Below, piece after piece: positions 54,208 to 63,050 of a stretch of 64,000 nucleotides of DNA; the stretch's first letter is position 1, and each line of letters starts with the position of its first letter. A program made the position numbers and the translations under genes. Source of the DNA: JBDSSS01 sp963764195 (lineage in GTDB: Bacteria; Actinomycetota; Actinomycetes; Actinomycetales; Dermatophilaceae). The stretch covers positions 186,001 through 250,000 of the forward strand of contig CAVXRG010000002.1 in NCBI GenBank assembly GCA_963764195.1, in the 5' to 3' direction. The notes beneath the pieces are model-generated. The model was not told where the DNA came from, did not search any database, and was given only the letters and a program-made list of their open reading frames with translations.

Positions 54208-55034
54208 CCCGCCGAGGCCCGCTCCTCCGCCGCCGCGGCCGAGCGAGCCCCGAGCTCCCGGACGGCGCTCGCGATCGGCGCGGGCACGGCCACGTGCCGC
54301 TCGAGCACGTCGAGCAGGGCGAGTGCGGCCCGGCCGTTGCCGTCGTAGCCGGGGACGAGGTCACCGAGCGGCAGCACCGTCGCCGGGAAGCGGCGCTCGA
54401 CCCCGCGCTCGACGACGAAGGGGTCCTGCTGACCGCCGTCGCCGAGACCGACGAGGCCAAGGATCATCACGAGGCGGTCGACGGCATACCCCTGGATGAA
54501 GCGGGTCGCGGTCAGTCGCTCGCCCCGCAGGTCGCGGTGCAGGCCGACGTAGAGGTTGGTGACCGCCTCGCCCACCTGCTCCTCGAGTGCGGGGGTCGGC
54601 GGCAGCGGCACCGCGGGCTCCTCGAGCCCGGCCGGCGCGTCGGCGCGGCGCCAGATCGTCCGAGCCGGAGGGTAGCCCGCGCCGGCGAGCTCGGTGAGGG
54701 TGAAGACGGCATACTCCGCGAAGAGCCCGTCCGCGAAGAGCACCTTGCGTCCGTGCGGGCTGTTGACGAACGACCACGCGATGGGGGCGGTGGCCTCGAG
54801 CCAGTCGATCTCACGGAGGTATGCCGTCTCGGCACCCGCGTCGACGACGACGAAGAAGTCGGCATCGGAGTGCTCGTCGAGGCGGTGCAGGTCACGGCCG
54901 ACGGAGCCGAGACCGAGCAGGGCGATCGCGTCGCCCCGGTGCGCGAGGACCGTGCCGAGGCGGTCGAGGAGCCGGAGCAGCCGCTCGGGAACGGATGGGG
55001 CGGCGGAGGCGTGCGGGCTGGGGGCGGTCGACAT
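54186..55034 (-). CDS. Nucleotidyltransferase-fold protein
   Basis: 282 aa from ATG 55034. Polymerase-beta-type catalytic core: ALLGLGSVGRDLHRLDEHSDADFFVVVD supplies the G-S and D-x-D motifs (Asp74/Asp76 region); FADGLFAEYAVFTLTELAG may supply the third acid. The C-terminal half is helical (NLYVGLHRDLRGERLTATRFIQGYAVDRLVMILG), as in lincosamide/aminoglycoside nucleotidyltransferases, though assignment to a resistance type would be guesswork. Partly overlaps the GNAT gene in opposite orientation. Confidence 0.8.
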   Translation of the reverse strand: MSTAPSPHASAAPSVPERLLRLLDRLGTVLAHRGDAIALLGLGSVGRDLHRLDEHSDADFFVVVDAGAETAYLREIDWLEATAPIAWSFVNSPHGRKVLFADGLFAEYAVFTLTELAGAGYPPARTIWRRADAPAGLEEPAVPLPPTPALEEQVGEAVTNLYVGLHRDLRGERLTATRFIQGYAVDRLVMILGLVGLGDGGQQDPFVVERGVERRFPATVLPLGDLVPGYDGNGRAALALLDVLERHVAVPAPIASAVRELGARSAAAAEERASAGQSSSRT

Positions 55035-55225
55035 GACGTCGCTCCTTCGTCGAGGTCGACGTGTCAGCCCGCCCGGCCGGGTGCCGTCGAGGTCGCGACG
55101 GGCCAAGCGTAGGGCGGGGAGGCGGCCGGAGGAAGGGGTGAGAGTCATCGGGACCTGAGGGGGCTGGCACAGCAGGGTCACAGCGGGCGCGCCGAGAGTG
55201 AGGAGTGACCCGAAGGGAGCCCCGC

Positions 55226-55564
55226 ATGGATCTCACCCCCCGCACCGTCCCCCGTGCCCTGCACCGGGCCCGGCTCTGGACCGGCGGCCTGCTCACCGCC
55301 TCGACCCTGCTCGTCGGCGGCCTCGGCGTGCACCTCGCCGAGGACCGGGCGGTCGTCAGCGCCCAGTCGTCCGCCGCCGGGACCACCACGGGCACGTCGT
55401 CGCTGACTTCGGACGACAACGGCTCCGACGACAACGGCTGGAACGGCGACGGCTCGAACGGCAACGGCTCGAACGGCACGTCCAACCAGTGGAGCGGCTT
55501 CAGCAACGTCGCGCCGCTGCAGGGCAGCAACGCCCAGGCCCAGTCCACCACCAAGGGCTCGTGA
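55226..55564 (+). CDS. Small single-pass, Asn/Ser/Gly-rich extracytoplasmic protein
   Basis: 112 aa from ATG 55226 (AAGGGAG upstream). One membrane segment near residues 18-36 (LWTGGLLTASTLLVGGLGVHL), followed by an acidic/Asn/Gly/Ser stretch (DDNGSDDNGWNGDGSNGNGS) and a Gln/Ser tail. No flavin-attachment (S/T-G-A-T type) motif. Its TGA overlaps the ATG of the ApbE gene (TGATG), so it is the first gene of the redox operon and may act as a small partner or substrate of that system. Confidence 0.7.
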   Translation: MDLTPRTVPRALHRARLWTGGLLTASTLLVGGLGVHLAEDRAVVSAQSSAAGTTTGTSSLTSDDNGSDDNGWNGDGSNGNGSNGTSNQWSGFSNVAPLQGSNAQAQSTTKGS

Positions 55565-56558
55565 TGAGCGCCGCGAGCCAGACCGCCACCACCACTGCCA
55601 CCACCACGCCACCACCACTGCCACCACCACGGCCGCCGTCGCCGTCGGCGAGTTCGCCGCCATCGGCACGACGAACGTCATCCTCTGCACCCGGCCCGAG
55701 ATGCTCGGCGAGGCGCTCGATACCGCGCGCAGCCACCTGCGTGCCCTCGACGTCGCGGTCTCCCGCTTCCGGCCGGACTCCGAGGTGAGCCTGCTCGCGG
55801 CCCGGTCGACGCACGGCCCGGCCTCGGCGTTCGTCTCGCCGATCTTCGCCGACTACCTCGCGGCGGCGCTGCGAGCGGCTCGCCTGACCGGCGGTCTCGT
55901 CGACCCGACGGTCGGGCAGGCCCTGTCCGCGACGGGCTACGACGTCGACCTCGACGAGGTCCGGGCTCGCGGGGTCTTCCACCAGACGGTGACCCGGCCC
56001 GTGCCGCACTGGACCTCGGTCCACCTCGACGTCGCCCGCCGCCGGGTCTCGGTCGCGCCGCACACCCTCCTCGACCTGGGGTCGAGCGCCAAGGCCCACG
56101 CGGCGGACACGATCGCCGCCCGGCTCGCGGCGACACTCCCCGGCGGGTTCCTCGTCAACCTCGGCGGCGACATCGCCGTCTCCGGCGAACGGCCGCCCAC
56201 CGGTTGGACCATCGGGATCGAGGGCGCCGACGGCCGGACCCGTCAGACCGTGCGCAGCGACGGCCAGGCCATCACGACGTCCTCGACCCGGGCGCGGGTC
56301 TGGGCGGCCGAGGACGGACCCCGCCACCACATCATCGACCCACGGACCGGTCGCACCGCGTCGACCGTCTGGGCCCAGGTCAGCTGCGCCGCCGCCTCCG
56401 CCCTCGAGGCCAACGCCGCCTCCACGGCCTCCATCGTCCTCGGTGAGGGTTCCACCGAATGGCTTGCGCAGCAAGGCATTCCGGCGCGTCTCGAGTCCCT
56501 CGACGGCACGGTCACGACGACACCCGGCTGGCCCGAGCCGCCGGCGAGGGCCGCCTGA
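55564..56558 (+). CDS. apbE: ApbE-family FAD:protein FMN transferase, frame disrupted at a 12-bp repeat
   Basis: ApbE links FMN to a threonine of target proteins in extracytoplasmic redox chains. ATG 55564 (overlapping the previous TGA) starts MSAASQTATTT; the convincing frame is FAAIGTTNVILCTRPEMLGEAL...FRPDSEVSLL and runs to TGA 56558, one frame over. The shift falls in a tandem array of 12-bp units (A-C-Y-GCCACCACC): the third, 55606-55616, has 11 bases. Restoring one base gives a continuous ~331-aa protein. ATG 55701 is an alternative start. Later motifs: LLDLGSSAKAHAADTIAARL, FLVNLGGDIAVSGERP, HHIIDPRTGRTAST and EANAASTASIVLG. No signal peptide is obvious. Confidence 0.8.
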
Positions 56559-57121
56559 TGAACGAGCTGCTCTGGTACGTCTCCCGCGCCAGCGGCGTGG
56601 TCAGCATGGCCCTGCTGACCATCGTGCTCGTCCTCGGCATGGTCACCTCCGGCCGCCGCAGGCCGACCGGCGAGTCCGCGACGATCGTGATGGCCCTGCA
56701 CCGCTGGCTCTCGCTCGGGATGGTCGCCTTCCTCACCGCCCACGTCGCCACCGCCGTCGCGGAGACCTACGTCCCGATCGACGCGATCTCCGCCGTCGCC
56801 CCCTTCACCTCGGGCTACGAGACCCTGTGGGTGGGCCTCGGCACGCTCGGTGTCGACATCATGGTCGCCGTCACCGTCAGCTCGCTGCTGCGCCACCGGC
56901 TCTCCCCGCGGCTGTGGAAGGCGGTCCACCTGCTCTCCTACGCCCTCTGGCCCACGGCGATCGCCCACGGCTTCATGCTCGGCACGGCCAACGAGCCGCT
57001 CCTGCGCGGCAGCACCGTCATCTGCGCCGTCGTCGGGGTCGCCGCGATCGCCTGGCGCGTCAACGCCACCCACGCCGACCGCGAACGCCGGCTCCACGTC
57101 GTCACCCAGGAGTGGTCATGA
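56558..57121 (+). CDS. Ferric-reductase-like transmembrane protein
   Basis: 187 aa; ATG overlaps the apbE stop (TGATG). Five or six membrane helices (MNELLWYVSRASGVVSMALLTIVLVLGMV; LHRWLSLGMVAFLTAHVATAVA; LWVGLGTLGVDIMVAVTVSSLL; LWKAVHLLSYALWPTAIAHGFML). Paired His residues in LHRWLS, AHVA, VHLLSYALW and AHGFM are placed to hold two b-type hemes. It matches the ferric-reductase-like/cytochrome b561-type family that moves electrons across the membrane. Passes electrons between the NuoF-like and flavin proteins of the same operon. Confidence 0.9.
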   Translation: MNELLWYVSRASGVVSMALLTIVLVLGMVTSGRRRPTGESATIVMALHRWLSLGMVAFLTAHVATAVAETYVPIDAISAVAPFTSGYETLWVGLGTLGVDIMVAVTVSSLLRHRLSPRLWKAVHLLSYALWPTAIAHGFMLGTANEPLLRGSTVICAVVGVAAIAWRVNATHADRERRLHVVTQEWS

Positions 57122-58239
57122 CCCTCGCCGCCCAGCTCGCGCAGGCCGGTCTCACCGGACGTGGTGGTGCCGCCTTCAGCACCGCCACCAAGATCGCCGC
57201 GGCCCACGAGCACCGGGCCCACCTCATCGTCAACGCCTGCGACGGCGAGCTCGGTGCGGCCAAGGACGGCTGGGTCGTGGCGCACCACCTCGACGAGCTC
57301 GCCGCCGCCGCCGCGCTCGTCGCCCCCGGCCGTCGACGCCAGATCCGGTATGCCGCCCACCGCGGCTCCGCGACCGCCCACCGTCTGCGGGCCGCCGGCC
57401 TACCCCTGCTCGAGGTGCCCGCGCGCTATGTCTCCTCGGAGGAGACCTCCCTCATCTCCCTCGCGCACGGCGGCCTGGCCCGACCGATGACCAAGCGGGC
57501 CCCCTTCGTGCGGGGTGGCCGCGACTCGACCGGTCGGCGGATCGCCCCCACGGTCGTGCTCAACGCAGAGACCCTGTGGAGGGTGAGCCAGGTGCTCGAG
57601 CACGGGCCGGAGTGGTTCCGCTCCCGGGGGACCGCGGCGGAGCCCGGGCCCCGTCTCGTCAGCCTCAGCGGACCGGGTGTGCGGGCCCTCGTCGTCGAGA
57701 CCGAGGCGGGGGCGGCGATGAGCACCTTCCTCGACCGCCTCGGTGGTCTCGGTGATGCCGTCCCGGCGAGCGCACCCGTGCTCGTCGGCGGTCTCGGTGG
57801 AGCCTTCCTCACGGCGGGGGAGGCCCGGCAGCTGAGCTGGACGAGCACCGACCTCGCGCAGGTGGGGGCGGCGGTGGGGCCCGGGGTCATCGAGCTGTTC
57901 GACGCGGACGAGTGCCCGGCGCAGCTCGTCGACCGGCTGCTCGCCTGGGCTGCCGGGGAGTCCGCCGGCCAGTGCGGCCCCTGCATGTTCGGACTACCGG
58001 CCCTCGCCGCGGACTGGCACGCGATGACGGTCGGGGCCGACCCCGGCGCCCGCGCCCGCATCGTGTCCCGGATCGGGTTGCTCCCGGGCCGGGGAGCATG
58101 CCGCTTCCCCGACGGAGTCGCCGGCCTCGTCCGCTCCGCCCTGCGGGTCTTCGGACCGCACCTCGCCGCCCACGCGACCGTGCGCGGCTCGTCGGCCTGC
58201 CCCGTCACCGACCGGAGGACCCAGCATGTCCGTTCGTGA
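57118..58239 (+). CDS. NuoF-like NADH-binding flavoprotein
   Basis: 373 aa; ATG overlaps the previous stop by 4. Resembles the 51-kDa subunit of complex I/RnfC-type proteins: GLTGRGGAAFSTATKI (NADH/FMN loop; GRGGAGFPTGxKW in the archetype), VNACDGELGAAKDGWV, ARYVSSEETSLISL, PTVVLNAETLWRVSQV, then SLBB-type region LVSLSGPGVRALV, and the [4Fe-4S] motif ESAGQCGPCMFGLPAL with two further Cys near LLPGRGACRFPDG and SSACPVT. Expected to take electrons from NADH. The GELGAAKD and GGAAFS changes mean NADH use is not certain. Confidence 0.9.
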   Translation: MTLAAQLAQAGLTGRGGAAFSTATKIAAAHEHRAHLIVNACDGELGAAKDGWVVAHHLDELAAAAALVAPGRRRQIRYAAHRGSATAHRLRAAGLPLLEVPARYVSSEETSLISLAHGGLARPMTKRAPFVRGGRDSTGRRIAPTVVLNAETLWRVSQVLEHGPEWFRSRGTAAEPGPRLVSLSGPGVRALVVETEAGAAMSTFLDRLGGLGDAVPASAPVLVGGLGGAFLTAGEARQLSWTSTDLAQVGAAVGPGVIELFDADECPAQLVDRLLAWAAGESAGQCGPCMFGLPALAADWHAMTVGADPGARARIVSRIGLLPGRGACRFPDGVAGLVRSALRVFGPHLAAHATVRGSSACPVTDRRTQHVRS

Positions 58240-58447
58240 ACCCACTCGTCGGCCGGTCGCCGGCGCCGCGCTCGCCGTGGACCGGGTGGCCTGCTCCGGC
58301 CACGGGGTGTGCGCCCAGCTGCTCGCCGGGGTCCGGCTCGACGAGTGGGGCTACCCGGTCATCGATGGCCGTCCGGGCGCCATCGACCCCGCGGAGACCG
58401 CCCCCGCCATCGCGCTCTGCCCGGCCCGAGCCCTCTACCTGCGCTGA
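58226..58447 (+). CDS. [3Fe-4S]-type ferredoxin
   Basis: 73 aa; overlaps the NuoF-like gene by 14 bp. Three conserved Cys in ACSGHGVCAQLL and CPARAL: C-x5-C ... C-P spacing as in actinobacterial 3Fe-4S ferredoxins of the FdxD/Fdx-P450 class, with GHG in place of the fourth Cys. Short electron carrier, probably the soluble link between the NuoF-like protein and the membrane reductase. Last gene of the redox operon. Confidence 0.9.
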   Translation: MSVREPTRRPVAGAALAVDRVACSGHGVCAQLLAGVRLDEWGYPVIDGRPGAIDPAETAPAIALCPARALYLR

Positions 58448-58550
58448 GCTCGCGGCGGTTCTCGCGCGCCGGTCTCACCGCCAGTCGGCCGGACGGGTAG
58501 GGGCTCTGCGTAGGATCAACCCACACGGTCCAGCGAGCAGGGGAGCAACG

Positions 58551-59864
58551 ATGTCCGACACAGCCTCAGCCTTCGGGCGTCACCTCGACCGACGCAGCCT
58601 CTTCGCCCTCGGCGGCGCGGCGGCCGTCACCGGCGTCCTCGCGGCGTGCGGCGGCAACACCGGCCGCGAGACGACCGCGCCCGGCGCCTCGGGGGCCACG
58701 GGCGGCAGCGCCGGCGGCACCCTCAACCAGTGGTACCACCAGTACGGCGAGGCGGGCACCCAGCAGGCCGTCGAGAGGTACGCCGCGGCCTACAAGGACG
58801 CCACCGTCAAGGTGCTGTGGAAGCCCGGCGACTACGACCAGTCCACCGCGGCCTCGCTGCTCACCGACGCCGGCCCCGACGTTTTCGAGTACGGCGCCGG
58901 CCCGAGCATCGACATGATCAAGGGTGGCCAGGTCGTCGACATGACCGACGTCTTCGGCGACGCCAAGAGCGACTTCAACGAGTCGATCCTCAAACGGATG
59001 ACCTACCAGGACAAGACCTGGGCCATCCCGCAGGTCATCGACATGCAGATGCTCGTCTACCGCAAGTCGGTCCTCGACGCGGCGGGCGTCACGCCGCCGA
59101 AGACGATCGACGAGCTCATCGCCGCCGCCAAGAAGCTCACCACCGGCGACATGAAGGGGATCTTCCTCGGCAACGACGGTGGCGCCGGCCTGATGGGCGG
59201 GTCGATGCTCTGGTCCGCCGGGTTCGACTACCTCGACGACAACAACGACTTCGGTTTCGACGACCCCCGCGCCGCGACCGCCCTGGGCAAGCTCCGCGAG
59301 ATGTGGGAGGCGAAGGTCGTCCTGCTCGGCGCCCCGAAGGACTGGTTCGACGCGTCGGCCCTCACCTCCGGCCTCACCGCGATGCAGTTCACCGGCCTGT
59401 GGACCCTGCCCGACATCAAGAAGGCCCTCGGCGACGACTTCGGCGTCATGGCGTGGCCCAAGCTCGACGACCAGGGCGACGACTCCGTGCCGGTCGGCGC
59501 CTACGGCTCCTGCGTCAGCGCCAAGAGCAAGGACGTCGAGGGCGCCAAGGCCTTCGCGAAGTGGCTCTGGGTCGACCAGACCGACTACCAGCTCGACTTC
59601 GCGACGGCCTACGGCTTCCACATCCCGTCCCGCACGAGCCTCATCCCCAAGGCGACGACCCTGCAGACCGGTCAGGCCGCCGACGCGGCCAAGCTCGCCA
59701 CCGACGTGGGCCACGCCCAGAGCCCGCTGCTGTGGACACCGAAGTGCGCCACGGCGTTCGGCGACGCGATGAGCCGCATCGTCAAGGACGGCGCCGACCC
59801 GATGGCGGAGATCGCCAAGGTCAAGGCCGTCGCCGAGCCGGAGCTCAAGCGGGTCAAGGCCTGA
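58551..59864 (+). CDS. Sugar ABC transporter substrate-binding lipoprotein (family 1)
   Basis: 437 aa. Tat-type signal with lipobox: LDRRSLFALGGAAAVTGVLAAC, so likely exported folded and lipidated at Cys33. The mature protein follows the carbohydrate-binding family 1 pattern: GTLNQWYHQYGEAGTQQAV, LTDAGPDVFEYGAGPS, TWAIPQVIDMQMLVYRKSVLDAAGV, KAFAKWLW. Captures an oligo- or monosaccharide for the two permeases that follow. GGGGAG is the ribosome site. No ATPase gene is here, so it probably uses a shared MsiK-like ATPase. Confidence 0.94.
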   Translation: MSDTASAFGRHLDRRSLFALGGAAAVTGVLAACGGNTGRETTAPGASGATGGSAGGTLNQWYHQYGEAGTQQAVERYAAAYKDATVKVLWKPGDYDQSTAASLLTDAGPDVFEYGAGPSIDMIKGGQVVDMTDVFGDAKSDFNESILKRMTYQDKTWAIPQVIDMQMLVYRKSVLDAAGVTPPKTIDELIAAAKKLTTGDMKGIFLGNDGGAGLMGGSMLWSAGFDYLDDNNDFGFDDPRAATALGKLREMWEAKVVLLGAPKDWFDASALTSGLTAMQFTGLWTLPDIKKALGDDFGVMAWPKLDDQGDDSVPVGAYGSCVSAKSKDVEGAKAFAKWLWVDQTDYQLDFATAYGFHIPSRTSLIPKATTLQTGQAADAAKLATDVGHAQSPLLWTPKCATAFGDAMSRIVKDGADPMAEIAKVKAVAEPELKRVKA

Positions 59865-59877
59865 GCGCGGCACCCGC

Positions 59878-60846
59878 GTGAGCACGGAGGCGGGTCCGCG
59901 CCCAGCGGCATACCGACCGGCGGTCACGCCGTCGCTCACCCAGCGACTGCGGGGACGCCAGGACCAGAATCTCTGGTTCTGGGTCTTCGTCGGTCCCTTC
60001 GTCATCGGGCTCGCCGTCTTCGTCTACGTCCCGATCGCGTGGTCGGTCTACCTCTCGTTCTTCAGCGCCTACAACACCGTCACCCCGACGGAGTTCGTCG
60101 GCGTCGGCAACTACGTCGACATGCTGAGCGACCCGGCCTTCCGCAGCAGCCTGCTCACCTTCCTCGTCTTCGCGGCGCTCATCGTCCCGGTGACCTTCGT
60201 GCTGTCCCTCGGGGTCGCGCTCCTCGTCGCCCGGACCACCGTCATGCAGTCGTTCTTCCGCTCGGTGTTCTTCCTGCCCACCGCCTGCTCCTACGTCGTC
60301 GCGGCCCTGATCTGGAAGATGTCGATCTTCTCCGGGATCCGGTCGGGTCTCGCGAACGCCGCGCTCGGCTGGTTCGGCGCCGACTCCATCCCGTGGCTGA
60401 GCGTCACCCACCCGCCGTGGTACTGGCTCGTCATCGTCTCCGCGCGGCTGTGGCTCCAGATCGGCTTCTACATGATCCTCTTCCTCGCCGGGATCCAGCG
60501 GATCAGCCCGACCCTCTACGAGGCGGCCGCCATCGACGGCGCCGAGGGCTGGAAGGTCTTCCGGCACATCACCTTCCCCCAGCTGCGGGCGACGTCGGTG
60601 GCCGTCCTGCTGCTGCTGCTCATCAACGCCTTCCAGGCCTTCGACGAGTTCTACAACATCCTCTCGACGTTCGGCACCTACCCGCCGTATGCCCGGCCGC
60701 CGCTCGTCTACCTCTACTACACGGCGCTCGGGTCGGGGCAGGACTTCGGCCACGGCAGCGCCGGCGCCGTCATCCTCACCCTCATCATCGCGATCATCGC
60801 GCTCACCCAGGGCCGGTTGCTCCGGCTCGGCGACCGGGGCGACTGA
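59878..60846 (+). CDS. Sugar ABC transporter permease 1
   Basis: 322 aa from GTG 59878. Six membrane helices (FWVFVGPFVIGLAVFVYVPIAW; LTFLVFAALIVPVTFVLSL; SCSYVVAALIWKM etc.) and the ATPase-contact EAA loop: YEAAAIDGAEGWKVFRHITFP. MalF-type permease of the carbohydrate uptake transporter 1 group. Its stop overlaps the next ATG (TGATG). Confidence 0.94.
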   Translation: MSTEAGPRPAAYRPAVTPSLTQRLRGRQDQNLWFWVFVGPFVIGLAVFVYVPIAWSVYLSFFSAYNTVTPTEFVGVGNYVDMLSDPAFRSSLLTFLVFAALIVPVTFVLSLGVALLVARTTVMQSFFRSVFFLPTACSYVVAALIWKMSIFSGIRSGLANAALGWFGADSIPWLSVTHPPWYWLVIVSARLWLQIGFYMILFLAGIQRISPTLYEAAAIDGAEGWKVFRHITFPQLRATSVAVLLLLLINAFQAFDEFYNILSTFGTYPPYARPPLVYLYYTALGSGQDFGHGSAGAVILTLIIAIIALTQGRLLRLGDRGD

Positions 60847-61697
60847 TGGCCATCGTCCGCGGTCGCCGCCAGAGCCGCGCCTCCGGCCTGGCCCGCTACA
60901 GCGCCCTCATCGTCGGCGCGGTCCTCTTCCTCATCCCGTTCTACCTGCTGCTGCGCAGCGCCTTCATGCGCGAGGCCGACCTCAGCTCGCCGGTCTTCAG
61001 CTGGCTGCCGCCGCAGTGGAACACCGAGAACCTCACCGGCCTCTTCAGCAACCCGGCGATCCCGATGGCCCGCAGCCTCGTCAACTCCCTGGCGATCGCG
61101 GTGACCCAGACCGTCGGCGTGCTCATCCTCTCCGGGCTCGCCGGCTACGGCCTCGCCCGGATCCCCTACCGCTGGTCCAACGCGGTGTTCTACGCCATCA
61201 CCGCGACCCTGCTCATCCCCGCCGCGGTGACCTTCGTGCCGAGCTTCGTGCTCGTCTCGACCCTCGGCTGGATCTCGACGCTGCGGGGCCTGATCATCCC
61301 CGGCCTCTTCCAGGCGCTCGCGACCTTCCTCTTCCGCCAGTTCTTCCTCAGCTTCCCCAAGGAGATCGAGGAGGCCGCCTTCCTCGACGGGCTGAGCTGG
61401 TGGGGCACCTTCTGGCGGATCGTCGTGCCCAACTCCTTCGGCTTCGTCGCCGCGATCGGGACGATCACCTTCATCGGATCGTGGAACGCCTTCCTCTGGC
61501 CGCTCGTCATCGGCCGCGACCAGGACTCGTGGACGGTCCAGATCGCCCTGTCGACCTTCCTCACCGCCCAGTCCGTCCAGGTCAGCCAGCTCTTCATGGC
61601 CGCGCTCGTCGCGATCGTGCCCCTGCTGCTGATGTTCCTCTTCCTCCAGCGCTGGATCGTCGAGGGCGTCGAGCGCTCGGGGATGGGCGGCGACTGA
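60846..61697 (+). CDS. Sugar ABC transporter permease 2
   Basis: 283 aa, MalG-type permease. Six helices and the EAA loop EEAAFLDGLSWWGTFWRIVVP. ATG 60846 overlaps the stop of permease 1, so the subunits are made in balance. With the binding protein it forms a CUT1 importer; substrate is undefined, though a nearby PfkB kinase and hydrolase could suggest further use of imported sugar. Confidence 0.94.
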   Translation: MAIVRGRRQSRASGLARYSALIVGAVLFLIPFYLLLRSAFMREADLSSPVFSWLPPQWNTENLTGLFSNPAIPMARSLVNSLAIAVTQTVGVLILSGLAGYGLARIPYRWSNAVFYAITATLLIPAAVTFVPSFVLVSTLGWISTLRGLIIPGLFQALATFLFRQFFLSFPKEIEEAAFLDGLSWWGTFWRIVVPNSFGFVAAIGTITFIGSWNAFLWPLVIGRDQDSWTVQIALSTFLTAQSVQVSQLFMAALVAIVPLLLMFLFLQRWIVEGVERSGMGGD

Positions 61698-61767
61698 GCG
61701 CGCTGGGCGGCATACCCGCCTCAGACGTCGGTATGCCGCTCAGCGAGCCGATCGCCGGCCCGTGGCG

Positions 61768-61840
61768 ATCAGTCCGCAGATCAGTCGGCGTTCGGTGCTG
61801 TCCTGACGACCTCACCCGCAGTCTGATCCGCAGTCTGATC
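61768..61840. repeat. Palindromic intergenic repeat, copy C (56-bp core 61776-61831)
   Basis: Core from GCAGATCAGTCGGCG to GTCTGATCCGC, with the same central TTCGGTGCTGTCCTGACGAC as the other copies and exactly the same core length. The arms are less perfect than in copy B, and the right side repeats GCAGTCTGATCC in direct orientation. Lies between the permease and the lipoprotein gene. Confidence 0.85.
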
Positions 61841-61910
61841 CGGAGTCCGACCCAGGGCCCGGGTCGCCGCGGCCCTCGCCTTCCGCGCTCTCGCGGGTGA
61901 GACTCAGGTG

Positions 61911-63032
61911 ATGAACCTCGTCCGAACGCTCACCGGCGGTCTGCTCGGGGTCGCGCTGCTCGCTGGCTGCACCGACGCGACCTCCCCGCCCGCGACCTCC
62001 CCGGCCGCCGAGGGAGCCGCCACGTCGCCGGCCGGGACGGACAGCACCACGTCCGCCACGGTCGCGATCCGCACCGCGACGCCGACACCCACTGCGACGC
62101 CGACACCGACCGCGACGCCGACACCCGCCACCGCCCCGACGACGACGACGACCAAGGCGGCGCCGAGCCCGGTCTCGATCCAGGCCCTCATCGACCGCGA
62201 CTACGTCGGGCGCGCCCTCAGGCTCGGACGGGAGAGCGGCAGCACGAGCGCCTACCGGCAGTACTACGCGACCTACGAGGGCAACGGCCTGACGATCTCC
62301 GGCCGGATCAACATCCCGCGCGGGACGGGGCCGTTCCCGGCGGTCGTGCTCGCGCACGGCTACGTCGACCCGGACGAGTACACCAACGGGCAGACGATGC
62401 TCCGCGAGCGCGACTACCTCGCCCGGCAGGGCTACGTCACGCTCCACATCGACTACCGCAACCACGCGCAGTCCGACGACGACCCCGGCAACGCCGCGCG
62501 CCTGCGGCTCGGCTACACCGAGGACGCGATCACTGCAGCACTGGCGCTGCAGCAGGACGCCCGCGTCGACCCCGACCGGATCGCCCTGATCGGCCGCTCG
62601 ATGGGTGGTGGCGTCGTCTACAACGCGCTCGTCGTGCGGCCCGGCCTCTTCCGGGCGGGGGTCGCCTACTCACCCGTGAGCTCTGACGCCGTCGACAACT
62701 TCGACCGGTGGGTCCGTGGGGACGACGACCGCTCGGGCACGGCCGCGGCGGTCATCGCCCGGATCGGCACGCCCGAGGCCCAGCCGAGGGCGTGGGCGGC
62801 CGCAAGCCCCCGGACCTACTTCGGCAGGGTCACCGAGCCGGTGCTCATCCACCACGGCACCGCCGACGAGGAGTGCCCGATCGAGTGGACGACCGAGACG
62901 GTGGCCGCGCTGAAGGCGGCCGGGGCGGACGTGACGTCCTACACCTACCCGGGTCAGCGGCATACCTTCACGTCGCAGTGGCCGCTGTCGATCCGGCGGA
63001 CCTCGGCCTTCCTCGAGCGCGTGATGGGTTGA
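61911..63032 (+). CDS. Alpha/beta-hydrolase lipoprotein (prolyl-oligopeptidase-like)
   Basis: 373 aa from ATG 61911 (GTG one codon earlier also possible). Signal peptide with lipobox LLAGC; a long Thr/Pro/Ala linker encoded by ACGCCGACACC repeats follows. The hydrolase domain carries the nucleophile in IGRSMGGGVVYN (GxSxG), the acid in HHGTADEECPIEW, and the His in PGQRHTFTS, and starts with FPAVVLAHGYVDPDEYTNG. It should act outside the membrane as an esterase or peptidase; substrate unknown. Confidence 0.9.
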   Translation: MNLVRTLTGGLLGVALLAGCTDATSPPATSPAAEGAATSPAGTDSTTSATVAIRTATPTPTATPTPTATPTPATAPTTTTTKAAPSPVSIQALIDRDYVGRALRLGRESGSTSAYRQYYATYEGNGLTISGRINIPRGTGPFPAVVLAHGYVDPDEYTNGQTMLRERDYLARQGYVTLHIDYRNHAQSDDDPGNAARLRLGYTEDAITAALALQQDARVDPDRIALIGRSMGGGVVYNALVVRPGLFRAGVAYSPVSSDAVDNFDRWVRGDDDRSGTAAAVIARIGTPEAQPRAWAAASPRTYFGRVTEPVLIHHGTADEECPIEWTTETVAALKAAGADVTSYTYPGQRHTFTSQWPLSIRRTSAFLERVMG

Positions 63033-63050
63033 GCCGTCTCGGGACGCGGC

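Noticed and set aside
54186..55034. Antibiotic-resistance nucleotidyltransferase
   Set aside because: The fold motif is present but similarity to a named resistance enzyme cannot be shown from sequence reading alone.
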